From Balanoglossus misakiensis (taxonomy: Eukaryota > Hemichordata): a DNA stretch of 64,000 nt. Below, piece after piece: positions 1 to 10,901 of this stretch. The notes under the pieces are model-generated. The model searched no databases. It was not told the origin of the DNA and was given only the letters and a program-made list of their open reading frames with translations. Location: the NCBI GenBank assembly GCA_040954595.2, contig CM082576.2, positions 7,998,001 through 8,062,000 of the forward strand, read 5' to 3'. The position numbers and the translations under genes are program-made. Positions within the stretch are counted from its first letter, which is position 1. Each line of letters opens with the position of its first letter.

Positions 1-192
1 AAGGGTATATTTCCAGTACATCATTTCTCATAATCCACAGTGCACATGTTTTTTTCTTCAGCTGTGCTATCTATTACTGCACAGAACTCAGACTAGCAAG
101 GCTAATGTCTCAGACTAGCAAAACTAATGTCCCTGATGCTAGTATAATATGTCACCATCATTGTACGGTAATTTTTTTTTTATCTCCCAAAG

Positions 193-2222
193 GAATTGGA
201 AGAGCTGCAGAAAACCCTGCAAGATGAAATGAGCAACTACTGCAAGCGGAACCGAGAAATTGCCAAGGATGAAAACTTCAAGAGACAGGTGATCGAGGCG
301 CAGAAAGCCGTGGAGAGAAAGACGTTGCACCGGTCTCACGAAGACATCCACGACGGGAAAGGCGGCGCGGCCCAGGCGTCCGGAGACAGCCCCGCAGTCG
401 CGTCCTCGGGAAGCGGGGGTGCAGACGAAAGTGTGGCGGGAGACGGGACCAAAGAAAGTGTTGGCAGCCAGGGAGACGGCAGTCCGGCTGCTTCAGCGCA
501 GCACGCAGCCGGGAGAGAGACTCCACAGGAGCCAGTCGGCAGCGGAGAGGCAGGTGCCTTAGCAATAAACAGTACTGATGCTCCCACGCCAGGTTCGAAA
601 CTCGAGTCTTCCAGTTTAGTTAGTGCAAATGTTGGGGCAGCTGGACTGCCGCATGAACCCGGTGTGGCAGAAACGGGACCGTCCCACGCGGATTCCGGAG
701 GGATAAGTCAGAGCCCCGCCGCAAGTCAGGAATCAGGAATGTCGCCGGGAACAGGTTCAGTCAGTGATGATGCACGTCAAGGAGATGTATCGTCCACAGA
801 CGATCACCCAGCAGTGGTCAATCAGACCAAAGCCAACACCTCGTCGTCGCCAAATGAAACCAAATCGGACCAAACAGCACCAGGTGTGCCGCGTTCTGAG
901 CACATAGACTCGGCGATCGGCCACCGACAAGCGCCAGCGGACAGGCTTGCCGGCGGAGATGGCGACAACTCCAATGGCAGCAGAGCAGTCCCACACACCG
1001 GCATCTCCAGCGATGCCCCGGTGCCCAACGGATTGTTGCAGGAATTCAAAGGCAACGAGTCGGGCGGATCACTGATCCTGGAAACTGGGAAAGCACAGAA
1101 GGCAGTCTCTGACGAAGACCTTCCAGGTGATTAGTTGTCTGTGATGTTTTCCTTTCCGTTGTCTTTCCTTCTGTTGCCTGGTTTTGCACCTCTGCATGTA
1201 AATTTAAATTTGCACTTTGGAGTTCAGTTGCATCATGGGGGGGGGGGGTGACAAAGGTATAATAAGCATAGATTTCATTTTGCAGTGTGTAACTGTGCAC
1301 CCAACCTATCCATATTATTGGCTACTTTTTTTCTCTCTCCGTGTACTGAATATTAAGCGTTTCTCCTTGATCACATCAAACAGTGCATGATTGCCTGTTG
1401 ATATAAACTGTTTTGAGTATTCAGTGTTGTCTTTGTACATTGTGGCAATTTTGTGGTTTTTGTGTTCCGTCCAGGTTTGGATGAATTTGAACAAGAACTC
1501 AACGATATGGTGGCCTCTGTGACTGCTGCCAGTTTAGACGAAGTCACTCAGTTAGCAAACACAAGTAATGCTGGTTTTTCTGCAAAATTATCATTTCATC
1601 CCATTCATTGATTGGAATAAAAACATGCAGTTTCTTTTTTATGGTTTTAGATTAACATCATCACCAAGCTTGAAATCACCAATTTTGTAAACCAAAAGTA
1701 AATGGGGCTTAAGGTTTTTCATTGGAATTCTTCATTTTCAGAGAAATGCATATTAACAGCTGTATTTTTTCACAATTTTAGTTCCTCGAATGACAAGAAA
1801 TTGTACTTACAAAGTGATGCATAACTCCTAAATCTGGACACTTGCACACATAAATTACGCCAATCTGTAAATATGCAGCAATAAAATAACCCCAAAAAGC
1901 AGCTAATGTGCCATGCATTAAAGTTGTTAATTTCTCATTCATGTAAATCATATCATCTCAACACTTTGTGCTGTGATAATCATAACTCATCAAAAGTTAA
2001 ATTTGGCTGTGCATTTATTAACCAATTTTAAAAGTAACTTTGAATAGATGTCAAAAACTGAAATCTGCCATCTTTGAATTCTTATAACGCTGAGATTTTT
2101 ATCATACACCTAGGTAGCTCAAACCTATTTTAAGGTGGTGAGAAGCATGTCGCCTAATATTCATGATGTCAACATCTCTCTCCACAGCTTCTCTTGAGGA
2201 TGAAGACATATTTGACAACTGA
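193..2222 (+). CDS. Unrecognised protein, 3' part of a gene (last three exons)
   Basis: The gene enters the window from the left. The exons I read are 193-1126 (after a ...CCCAAAG acceptor), 1475-1564 and 2188-2222 (TGA). The frame is open across both junctions and gives about 352 C-terminal residues. The first 45 or so are charged and probably helical, beginning ELEELQKTLQDEM and containing NYCKRNREIAKDENF. About 270 Ser/Gly/Ala/Asp-rich residues follow and look disordered. The end contains LDEFEQELNDM and an acidic tail, SLEDEDIFDN. That tail has casein-kinase-2-like character. If the donor at 1565 were not used, the second exon would read into a stop at 1609-1611. I prefer the spliced form because the short last exon keeps frame and follows a good CTCCACAG acceptor. 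I do not recognise the family. It is transcribed towards BANF1. Confidence 0.6.
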
Positions 2223-5200
2223 ATTGGCAGAATCTCAATCTCATTCCGGCCCGAGGAGCCAGCAGATGTGGAAGTCTTCAAAATATAGCAAGCCAATCTA
2301 TCTGCCAACCATTGTACGCACTCGTATGAAAGAGACCACTCACGACACAAATGAAAAAAATGCACTAACCCAGAATTGGGTTGTCAAGTCAGATTTGTAC
2401 GAGTTTCCACTCCAATTTTTCACAAGTTAAAAAAATGAAGGTTTCTACACCACTGAGTGTACAGACAAAAAAAAAATCATTTTTATCAGACAAGATTCCA
2501 GATGTTACCCATCGCTAGTGATGCACTACAGAAAAATTACATTTTCAAGTCATGTAGGATTTTCACATTTCTGCACTGGTGTCTGTTATTAGCTTATTTC
2601 ACCAAGAGCGGTCTTGCTGAACATTGTAAGCCAACATTTACATGTGAGCGAGTTCAGAGGGCATAGATCAAAGTTTGTAGTTTCATCCCCCCCTCTTTCC
2701 CCCATGTTAATATTTATGCTCTTGAGTGTGATGAACAAGTCATCACAAATTGCAATTTTTTCCAGTTATCAATTAAAGATGGTCCGATTAACTGCCAGAA
2801 ATGCGTAAACTCACGGTGAGGCTGTGAGGGTCCCTTGTATGCACAATTCAATTGATGTAAATTTCAGGGTTTGTTTGAGATTTTTGGGTTAAAAAGCAAC
2901 TTATTTTGTACTTTTTCTCAGTGTACATTCATTTGATGTATTTTTACTTTTAGTGTATGGGCTTGGTGTACAAGTGATACATGATCAGACAAGGTGGTTT
3001 ATGCATTTTCTTGTTGTACATGCACCAAAATTCTACCAAAGCTATAGCTCTGTCATTTACTTTTTGCATCACATCCATAGAACAAAAACGATCAAAAAAT
3101 ACATCTTTCATGAACTAAAATCAGCACAAATGTGTAGATTTACTCTCTGTGAACTCGGCTCATTCAACTCTGCTCCCAAACTTGCATCACCAGACAGAAA
3201 CTGGGTTGCAGTCATGTTTTTTTTTATACTATGCATGTGTGCTAGCTTCAATGCAACAAGAAATAAAAACAAAGCAAAAAAATATATTCCCCTTCTAAGG
3301 CAGTCAATAATAACATGAACCCTGATAGCACACGCTGTTGTAATCTCCAGTATTATACAGATGTGAAACTGCTATGGAATTGTTCTGGCATGTTATAACG
3401 TGGAACCTCTAGTGGTGGAACACTCTGAAATAATTTATACGGAGGAAATAAAGTCTTTGAGATTTCCCTCCCTTTACATTGTAAACTTCTGAAGATATAC
3501 AAATTTGGAACACTCTTTTTCTGCCAGATGTACATTTTTAAAGAAAGTTGCCCCTGATGTTATTTAATATTGAGTGTACATTGACTTATGGATTGACTTT
3601 CGACCTAGGGGCAACTGTGAGGCAATTACGGACAAAATAGAGTTTAAAGGCATGTAATATAAAGCTCCAAATGTGTACTTTTTAAAATATTACTGTAATA
3701 ATGATAATAAAAACTCTGATTAAAATTACCGATTTTATCTCGTTTGTGGTAATTTCTGAAGGTGTGGGTGTGTTGATGCAGAGATAGAAGAACAAAACTA
3801 TTGTCTGTAGTTGATGCAAAGGGAATGGTGACCAGACAGCACTGTGATCACCGTGGCAACGTACAGCACACCCAGTGGTGGGATGAAGAAAGGGAAAAGC
3901 AGTTCTTGGACTTAGAGGGCAGCGTTGCACCAAGTTGACTAACACTGTCAGTGCTGTACAAAAATACCATAACCTACACATATGGTTGTATTAAACATCA
4001 AATGAATGAGATTTTTAAAAATAATCACAAACATATGTTTGTGTCAGAAATATCTGTCAGTGAGGCATGTTTGCCTGAGTGTAAGTCAATAGCTCTCGCG
4101 TGATAGAAATGGAAATAGAATTTTCCTGTTTGAATCACTGGAGTGATTGCCTTCGTTAGACATTTATACACCAGGCTGACTGAGATATACCAAACACACC
4201 TTGACAATTCTACAAATATCTGAAAAAAGAACCTTTATTCTATCAACTACAATTAGGTACAGTATTTTGAAGCCGAAAATACAGAATTTTTGTCCATTTT
4301 TAAAAATATCAAAAACTTCAGATAATAATTCTTATTTATATACCTTTGCAGTAAACTACCCACATCCCAAAAGCATCAGTATATTTCAAGCAGTTGTGAC
4401 AAGTACAGTTACTGGAGAGGGAATTGTCCAAAGATGGTGGCATGCTGACTACGCTTAAGAAAATTACCGGTACATGTACAACAAGTGTAAAGGTTTTTGG
4501 CTTTTGTGTAAGAAGCCATGTTTGAAATCTATTGTAACTCTTTATCTTTCTCTCAATGCCAGCGAATAAATTCTAGTTTTAAACTGTTACTACACTACAT
4601 AATTTTTTAAATACAATATCACAATTAACACATCAGTATCTTGGTATGATTGGTTATAGGTATGGGGAATGAGGAATTGGAATAAAATGATCCAGTTCTA
4701 GGACAGTTACCCCTGACAGATGCTGCCAACATACTGCTTATACAGTGGACACCCGGTAGAGTTAATTGCAGTCCATGATGTCATTCAGATAGTCAAGGTT
4801 CCTCACTGGCTAAGTGACATTCAATATATTGCAGTAGTCACCATGCAGTAGTAACCATGGACCTCAACAAAGGCCACAGAGGCAAATGGTCCACTGTATG
4901 TATCAGGTCAGGTGGCTGTGTCCTGCCAATTACATGTAACAGCACATGTGCTTTGGGGACCATTTCTACGAGGGGCGTGTGGCAGTAAGCGGGTTTCCAA
5001 TCTCTGGGCAAATGTCTTGATCACAGATACACTGTGGGACAGACTGGTGCTGAATCATCTTCCTGGGACTCTCGGACTAAAACATTTCATTATCAATGAT
5101 TCTTAGGGACCCTCTATATATTCACCCTGTCTGATTATACTCAGGAATAACTGTTGAACATTGATGCACAAATGCAGGATAGATTGTTCATGATAATACA

Positions 5201-5278
5201 TGATTATGGAGTTCACTGTTGCAGATACCAAGCTTCGCGAATTGCTCTTTGAAGAAAAACAGAATGGACAGATACATT
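2223..5278. other. Gene-free stretch between the first gene and BANF1
   Basis: This AT-rich DNA holds the 3' UTR of the upstream gene and probably the 3' UTR of BANF1. No reading frame has recognisable protein features. A 10-bp inverted repeat, AGTTGCCCCT at 3546-3555 and its complement at 3607-3616, encloses a 51-nt loop and could be the ends of a tiny MITE. A TACCGGTA palindrome running into TACATGTA lies at 4465-4478. I see nothing else. Confidence 0.5.
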
Positions 5279-5747
5279 TTACAAGAAAGCGTCGCACCAG
5301 TCTTTGAGACATTTGTAACAATCCCCAGCCTGCTTTTTATTTGCATTTGTCGTGTCTTTCAACCAATCAATGAAGAGCTCTTCTGACTTCTTGAGGACAA
5401 GGAACTGCCCAAGCACCACGTAGGCCTGTATGGAAAAAAAAGTTTCCAAGAATGAAACCATTATTCAAAAGTGTTCGACAATCGAGCCAGTATTCAAATG
5501 TGGGTTTGCAGATAAAAGAAGAAAAAGTGACTGTTTTCACTCTCTGATAAGACTCGGAATGTACAGTAGTTTGTTGAGTACAAGTATTTTTCTTTGTCAT
5601 GTAACCTGAAGAAAGACCTACCTTATCAAAACCACTATCATCAAGCCTTTCTCCCAGCACAGGACCAATACCAGCCAATGCAGTCACCGGTTTATCTCCC
5701 ATAGGTTCAGCTACAAAATCACGATGTTTTTGTGAGGTCGACGACAT
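5279..5747 (-). CDS. BANF1: Barrier-to-autointegration factor (BAF)
   Basis: There are two coding exons, 5622-5747 and 5279-5425, giving 90 aa (human BAF is 89). The N-terminus contains [14 protein letters not shown] and the C-terminus ends [10 protein letters not shown], both diagnostic of BAF. The helix-hairpin-helix motif is [12 protein letters not shown] near residues 25-36, followed by [17 protein letters not shown]. The family binds double-stranded DNA without sequence preference as a dimer. It also binds LEM-domain proteins, lamin and histones, cross-links chromatin during nuclear envelope reassembly, and blocks autointegration of foreign DNA. The single intron falls between GFDK and AYVV. 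The start is the family start and the first Met of the open frame. The gene is head-to-head with EIF1AD, an arrangement I also recall in human. No defects are seen. Confidence 0.97.
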
Positions 5748-6643
5748 GATGGCTCGGAACTGGTGATGATTAAAAGGGGAAAAGGATGAAACTTATGATA
5801 CAGTATCATTTGCACAAACAATATATGAATTGTAATGATCCCCCCCCCCCTTACAGTAAGAGTTAGTATTTACCAGAGCTCTGATGAGTTGCTGAAGGAA
5901 ATCTGAGTTCAAATGGCGAGAATACGATCACAAAATGTCGATAACTACGAGGACATTGTACAAATTTGTATGTACGAAGCCATACAATCGCGACCGATCG
6001 TCTATTCACAAGAATCATGATCATGGACCTGAAGTTGAACCTTTTGCTTTGTCATTTCCCAACCACTTTGGCCATCAAAATGCCGAACAGAGCTCGATTT
6101 GTGCAAGGGGCAAATAAGGATCTATGGTAGGCTACCTCTACCAATTCATCTGTAAGAATCCTTACCTTTTGATTAGTGTTTCGGTGCAGTAGACCGGACT
6201 TCAATCAAGGTGTGTGTCGATCTTCGCGCTAAACTGAAAGCAACTGAATTTCCGGATTTGAATAGCGCCACCACCACAAAGGTCAAACTTCAAAACGAGG
6301 CTGACCTTTGACCATTCGCTGATTGAGCAAGCTGTGTACAATATGTCCCAAACTTTGTCTGTCAACGTTTACGATAGTTTCTCATCTTTCCCCGTGAATT
6401 ACACCTTGTAGTGGACGATTACTTTGCAATTATGGAGTTGTAATTGCGTTTCCGTGGTGTTTTGGCTGTTTTCAGCCTGAACTTTAGGATTTTTTGACAC
6501 TACTGCGTAGCACGCGGTGAACTCATATTGAGTTGTGTTGAGCAATACCTCGACCTAATATTTTAATAGATTACCTGTCCGTGATATTTTATTTCACGAA
6601 TTGTGTTAAATTGTTCGCGAAAGATTCCTGTGCATCCCCTAAC
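5748..6643. promoter_or_regulatory. Shared bidirectional promoter region of BANF1 and EIF1AD
   Basis: These 896 bp separate the two divergent start codons. The half nearest EIF1AD (about 6180-6560) is richer in CpG than the surrounding DNA and has no TATA box that I can see, as expected for two housekeeping genes. It contains GCGCCA, an ETS-like TTTCCGGAT (6249-6257) and a pair of AGGTCA-type half sites. Untranslated first exons may lie here. The 5' UTR boundaries cannot be set from sequence alone. Confidence 0.6.
6302..6313 (-). promoter_or_regulatory. DR1 nuclear-receptor element
   Basis: The plus strand reads TGACCTTTGACC, so the minus strand reads GGTCAAAGGTCA. This is two half sites with one-base spacing, the preferred site of HNF4, RXR and COUP-TF receptors. 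A further AAAGGTCA half site lies on the plus strand at 6278-6285. Both sit in the divergent BANF1/EIF1AD promoter. Function is inferred only. Confidence 0.45.
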
Positions 6644-9600
6644 ATGTCCAAAGTGACTAAACGTAAACACGTTTTCGGAGAGGTCCTTGGCGAATATATC
6701 CTGCCAGAGGAATCTCAGCAGATTGTCAAGGTATGTCATCTCCATCGTCCATGATTGATCATATATTGTATGTACATAACATGTATGTATCAATATAATG
6801 ATAGATATACAGACCCGCCAATAAGTATTTACGCACCTTGAAAATGTACGTTTGACATGAAAAATTATTCACAAAATCGATCGACTGTAACTTATTTCCG
6901 AAAATAAATAACCTACGGAAGGTTTAACCCATTTTAGTCAACACAGATGTGTTGCCGCGCCGAATTTGACTGTATACGCGGCGAGTTTTCCGGCCAGTGA
7001 AAATTCCTATGGTTATTGCAATGGCGGTATACTCATTAACATATCATTTGCATCTCATTAACTTTTCGCGCCATTGTTTCCGTGGCTAATTTCCCTCTAT
7101 TCATATTTAAATCTCCACCAATCAGAGCTTTTAAATATAATTACGATTAAATTTGGGGGCGGGAAAATCTGCCAGACTTGCTTATGAATATTCTGATCGA
7201 GGTCGTCGGAGGTTGCTGCATAATTTTTGTTTGTAAACATTGGATCAATGAAACCATGCCCAAAGTTCGCGAACTTCCTGAATTTGTGAAAGGTCAAATT
7301 GAGGCACTGCATAGGCAAGGTTTGAGAAACCGAGAAATCGCAAGGCAGCTTGGAATCACCGAAGGCAGCGTCAGGTACAACATTCGGAAACTTGTTCAAA
7401 ATGGTAGCACGGACAATTTACACCGATCTGGACGGCCAAGGCGAACAACGGAACGGGAAGACCGAATGTTGATTAGATCAAGCCTGACGGACAGGTTTAA
7501 GACGGCCCGTGACCTCCGCGCTAAGTTTCACGAGGATACCGGGAAACTTTTGAGTATGAGCACAATCAAATCCCGATTGTATAGAGGAGCCAGACTCCGT
7601 GGATGTGTGGCCAAAAAAAAGCCGAAGTTACAACCCCGGCATATCGCAGCGCGACTACGTTTCGCCCGACGTTATGTGAACTGGACACCTGTTCAGTGGT
7701 CCCGGGTTGTTTGGTCAGACGAGTCTAAGTTCACCGTGTATAGGAGCCGGGGGAGAGTTTTTGTTAGACGGCGACCTGGCGAGGAGTACGAAATTGACTG
7801 TATCAGTCCCACAGTAAAGTTTGGTGGTGGCAGTGTTATGGTTTGGGGGTGTTTCTCGGCTGCAGGTGTGGGTTCGCTCGTTCGAGTCGAGAACACCATG
7901 AATCGCTGGAAGTACCTGGACGTTCTACAAAACGAAATGTTACCATCGGCTTTGAGACTCGTCGGGCCCGATTTTGTGTTCCAGCAGGATAATGCCCCTG
8001 TACATACTGCCTTGGCTGTGAAATCATTTCTGCAAAATCCCCAGGATTACGGCTATCCGTTTGACAATTTTACTACGTTGGAGTGGCCAGCCCAGTCTCC
8101 AGATTTGAGCCCCATCGAGAACATGTGGGAGTTAATCGACTTGGACGTTCATTCCCGTCCAATTCACAGCATCGACGACCTGTTTGACCGCATTGTAACA
8201 TCTTGGGAACAATTCCAGCAAAATATGTGTCGGAAACTCGTCGACACTATGCCCAAGCGCCTGCGAGAGGTCATCAGGAGAAGGGGTGGACATACCCATT
8301 ATTGACAGTTGTTACGTTCGATTTCACCTCATGAATATTCATGACGTTCTTTGCATTGTTGTTCCCATAGAGAATGGAACGTTTCGCCGACTCCGCCGCA
8401 TATCTATATTTACGTCAATATTTCTCGCTCAAATTTAATCGCACATGAAAGATTTTCGCTGTACAACTGTTGTTTCTCGTGAATTTATTAAATATTTTTG
8501 AATTTTCGCTAAAAACTGTCTGCAAGGTGTGTTATTTCATGTTTTTGAAACGTTTTCGCTGCAGAACGTGGGTGCGTAAATACTTATTGGCGGGTCTGTA
8601 TGTTAAGAAATTGCACACAACCACTTCCTGTCCACATGATGTATACATGTGTACTTGTATATATTTCATATGCATGTATACACACCTTTTAGCTGCTTGA
8701 TATTTGCTTAATTTTTTTATCTGGCAAATGATAACTTTTCAGCATTGTTTGTTTTCTATGGTTAAGGTCGCTGCACCACGTGGCAATAACCTTCATGAGG
8801 TCATAACTCCAGAAGGTGAAAAATATCTTGCAAGTATGCCAACCAAGTTCAGAAAGAATGTCTGGATTAAAAGAGGTATGTCCAAGAAAACTTTTAAAGT
8901 ATACTTGAATACTTACATCGCTGAAAGTACTTCCATGTCCCTACATGGGCAATAAAAATATATATACACTTGCTTTCTTAGTTTTGCATGTATTTTATTG
9001 TATTCTCTCTTGCTCCACAGGGGATTTTGTCATCGTTGACCCAATATCAGAAGGTGACAAAGTGAAAGGAGAAATTTCTGTAATCTTGTACCCAAAGCAG
9101 ATCCGATACATCAAACAAGAGGGAAAATGGTATGACTTTTAATAAGGCTACTGACCATATCTTCTGATATATGAAATAGACCACTGGCAGATTTAGCATG
9201 TCCTTGTCATCTTACAAATTATGGGTCATGGATTTTTTTTATATCTCAATTTTGCCACAATGAATGTTCTGAATGTCATTCATCCAAAATGTTACACATG
9301 TATTCTACAGTTCAATCTAAAATGTTAACTGGTCAAAAATGGATACACGTACCTGCTGCTTGTTAGAACCACAGCATCCCAATATTTTACTCATTTGCTT
9401 ATTTTGTTCAGGCCCGTGGAATTCTCGGACAAACAGCGTTCAGAACCTGCAGCACTGCCACCCAGTCAGTCGGAGAAGCATGCCGGCAGCGAGGGCGACG
9501 AGGAGGAGGACAGCGAGGAATCGGACAATGATGATGATTTGTTTGTCAATACAAACCGACCCAACGTCTTCTATGAAGAATCAGACGATGATAGCAGTGA

Positions 9601-9721
9601 TGATGATGATGAAGATAATGATGATGTAGGAGTAGATAGTTATAGAGATGATAGCGTAGAGGATGATATACCTGATACGAACGAAAATAAGGATGAATTT
9701 GAAGAGACTGTGGAGAAGTGA
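6644..9721 (+). CDS. EIF1AD: EIF1AD, eIF1A-domain RNA-binding protein
   Basis: The exons are 6644-6730, 8767-8875, 9021-9129 and 9412-9721, giving 204 aa (human about 165). The N-terminus [18 protein letters not shown] matches the EIF1AD start. The S1/eIF1A-like OB fold spans about residues 6-100 and includes [26 protein letters not shown] and [15 protein letters not shown]. Exon 4 encodes the acidic tail, including [19 protein letters not shown], which is longer than the human tail. The family is related to translation factor eIF1A and binds RNA. Work on human EIF1AD links it to late 40S maturation; that is recalled knowledge, not visible here. Intron 1 is enlarged to about 2 kb by a DNA transposon inserted in the sense orientation. 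A poly(A) signal at 10091 ends the gene. Confidence 0.95.
6810..6837 (+). repeat. Left terminal inverted repeat of the transposon
   Basis: These 28 bases are the exact reverse complement of 8571-8598. The first mismatch is just inside, at 6838 against 8570. A TA dinucleotide lies immediately outside. Confidence 0.93.
7256..8305 (+). CDS. Tc1/mariner-family DDE transposase
   Basis: The protein has 349 aa and starts at [10 protein letters not shown]. An upstream in-frame Met at 7184 would add a hydrophobic stretch without family resemblance, so I chose 7256. Residues 8-60 form a paired-type helix-turn-helix containing [19 protein letters not shown], followed by the AT-hook-like GRPRRT. The second DNA-binding segment is at about residues 65-120. 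The DDE_3 catalytic core includes VVWSDESKF (first Asp), [11 protein letters not shown] (second Asp) and [10 protein letters not shown] (Glu). The [11 protein letters not shown] segment typical of Tc1 transposases lies between the first two. The last two catalytic residues are 42 residues apart, not the 34 usual for Tc1, because of an insert around [12 protein letters not shown]. The enzyme cuts and pastes the element at TA sites. No stop or frameshift is present. Confidence 0.93.
   Translation: MPKVRELPEFVKGQIEALHRQGLRNREIARQLGITEGSVRYNIRKLVQNGSTDNLHRSGRPRRTTEREDRMLIRSSLTDRFKTARDLRAKFHEDTGKLLSMSTIKSRLYRGARLRGCVAKKKPKLQPRHIAARLRFARRYVNWTPVQWSRVVWSDESKFTVYRSRGRVFVRRRPGEEYEIDCISPTVKFGGGSVMVWGCFSAAGVGSLVRVENTMNRWKYLDVLQNEMLPSALRLVGPDFVFQQDNAPVHTALAVKSFLQNPQDYGYPFDNFTTLEWPAQSPDLSPIENMWELIDLDVHSRPIHSIDDLFDRIVTSWEQFQQNMCRKLVDTMPKRLREVIRRRGGHTHY
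8571..8598 (-). repeat. Right terminal inverted repeat of the transposon
   Basis: This is an exact inverted copy of 6810-6837, followed by the second TA duplication at 8599-8600. Confidence 0.93.
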
Positions 9722-10901
9722 CTTTGAGAATTTATTGCAACACAGCAGGAATTCCTTGGCTGTGTTCAGTGCAATGTAGTGAAACTCTGACTTCATAATT
9801 CTTGACTTCTTACATGCTTTGTTTTACCTTTTTTCTGATAGTAATGGTGTAATTCACCACAGTATGATGAAAAATTCACTCAGTGATTTGATGTAGAATT
9901 TATATTAGAATGCCTGAAGTGTATGTCTCTTACCAGATTAATTGAAATACATGTTTATAACAGCAGGTCATTTGTGCTGTGAAACTTGTGTGTTATATTT
10001 GCCACTTGGCATGAATTGTTAGACTTTCTCTTTTGCATTGTTAATGTAAATGTTTACATATAAGGAGCAGCATAATGACAAGTATTTTCAAATAAATTAT
10101 GAAGAAATATTCAAACGCATAACTGTTTCAGCTTGTATTCTTCCCATATGATCTACCATCTTTACCTGATCATTTTTTTGTGGATGGGTCCTTGGCATAA
10201 AGATTGGGCTCCATTCATCCATCTGTAATGTCTGTGTGTATGCCCCCTCCCCAGAGTATCAGGAAATAAAATAAACAACAACAGATAATACATTTTCAGT
10301 TTCAATTTGTTTATTGCCTAATTTTTTTCGTGATTACCTTGGTCTTTGGACTACGTTAGACTGCCACCAACAGTTGCAAAAATTGAAGCTCCTCATCAAG
10401 GAGGTTCGAAGACATCTGTCAGATATGAGGTCAGACTTACAATTATTACGGATGGCAAAACCAGAATTTAATGTGTCTGACTCTTACGGGAGCATAATTG
10501 GTGTATTTTTTGTGAACCTTCAGAACTCCTGAAGCTGTCGGTGGCAACCTGTTGTAGCTGAAATTTGTGTGAAAGTAAAATAAATTCTTCATGCCTTCGG
10601 TGTTCTTACAGGCAGCATGTATATACCATAATTGTCATTGGTGGAATATTATGAAAAGCATACTGACTTACAAAACTTGATATCGGAAAAAAAAATTACA
10701 TTTCTCACAGTACAGAAAAAAGGAAACTGACGTTTGCTTTGAATTCGTCAAAATTACAAGACTTGATGGTGAAATACATTTCTCACAGTACAGAACTTTG
10801 TCACTTCAGACTTACAAATTCATAATGATATTCTTTGAAAGATTTTTTTTCTGACAAATTTTCATTCTCTTGATCTTGAAATCAATGCATGGCTGAATCT
10901 C
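9722..10901. other. EIF1AD 3' UTR and gene-free DNA
   Basis: An AATAAA poly(A) signal lies at 10091-10096, about 370 bp after the EIF1AD stop, and another AATAAA is near 10270. Farther on, a 20-bp motif containing CATTTCTCACAGTACAGAA occurs twice (near 10703 and 10779), about 77 bp apart. No coding region is supported. Confidence 0.5.

Larger units (their letters stand above)
6810..8598 (+). mobile_element. Intact Tc1/mariner-superfamily DNA transposon in EIF1AD intron 1
   Basis: The 1789-bp element is bounded by a TA target duplication (6808-6809 and 8599-8600). It has 28-bp perfect terminal inverted repeats beginning CAGACCCGCCAATAAG and holds one uninterrupted transposase gene. The motif TTTTCGCT occurs three times in the right subterminal region (around 8453, 8504 and 8552, roughly 50 bp apart) and could be a transposase-binding repeat. 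Perfect ends, an intact TA duplication and an open reading frame indicate a recent and possibly still active insertion. Because it lies in an intron, it should be tolerated by EIF1AD. Confidence 0.93.

Noticed and set aside
1565-1611. Read-through end of the first gene at the TGA at 1609
   Set aside because: An AATAAA would lie only a few bases after that stop, and a short downstream exon with good splice signals continues the frame.
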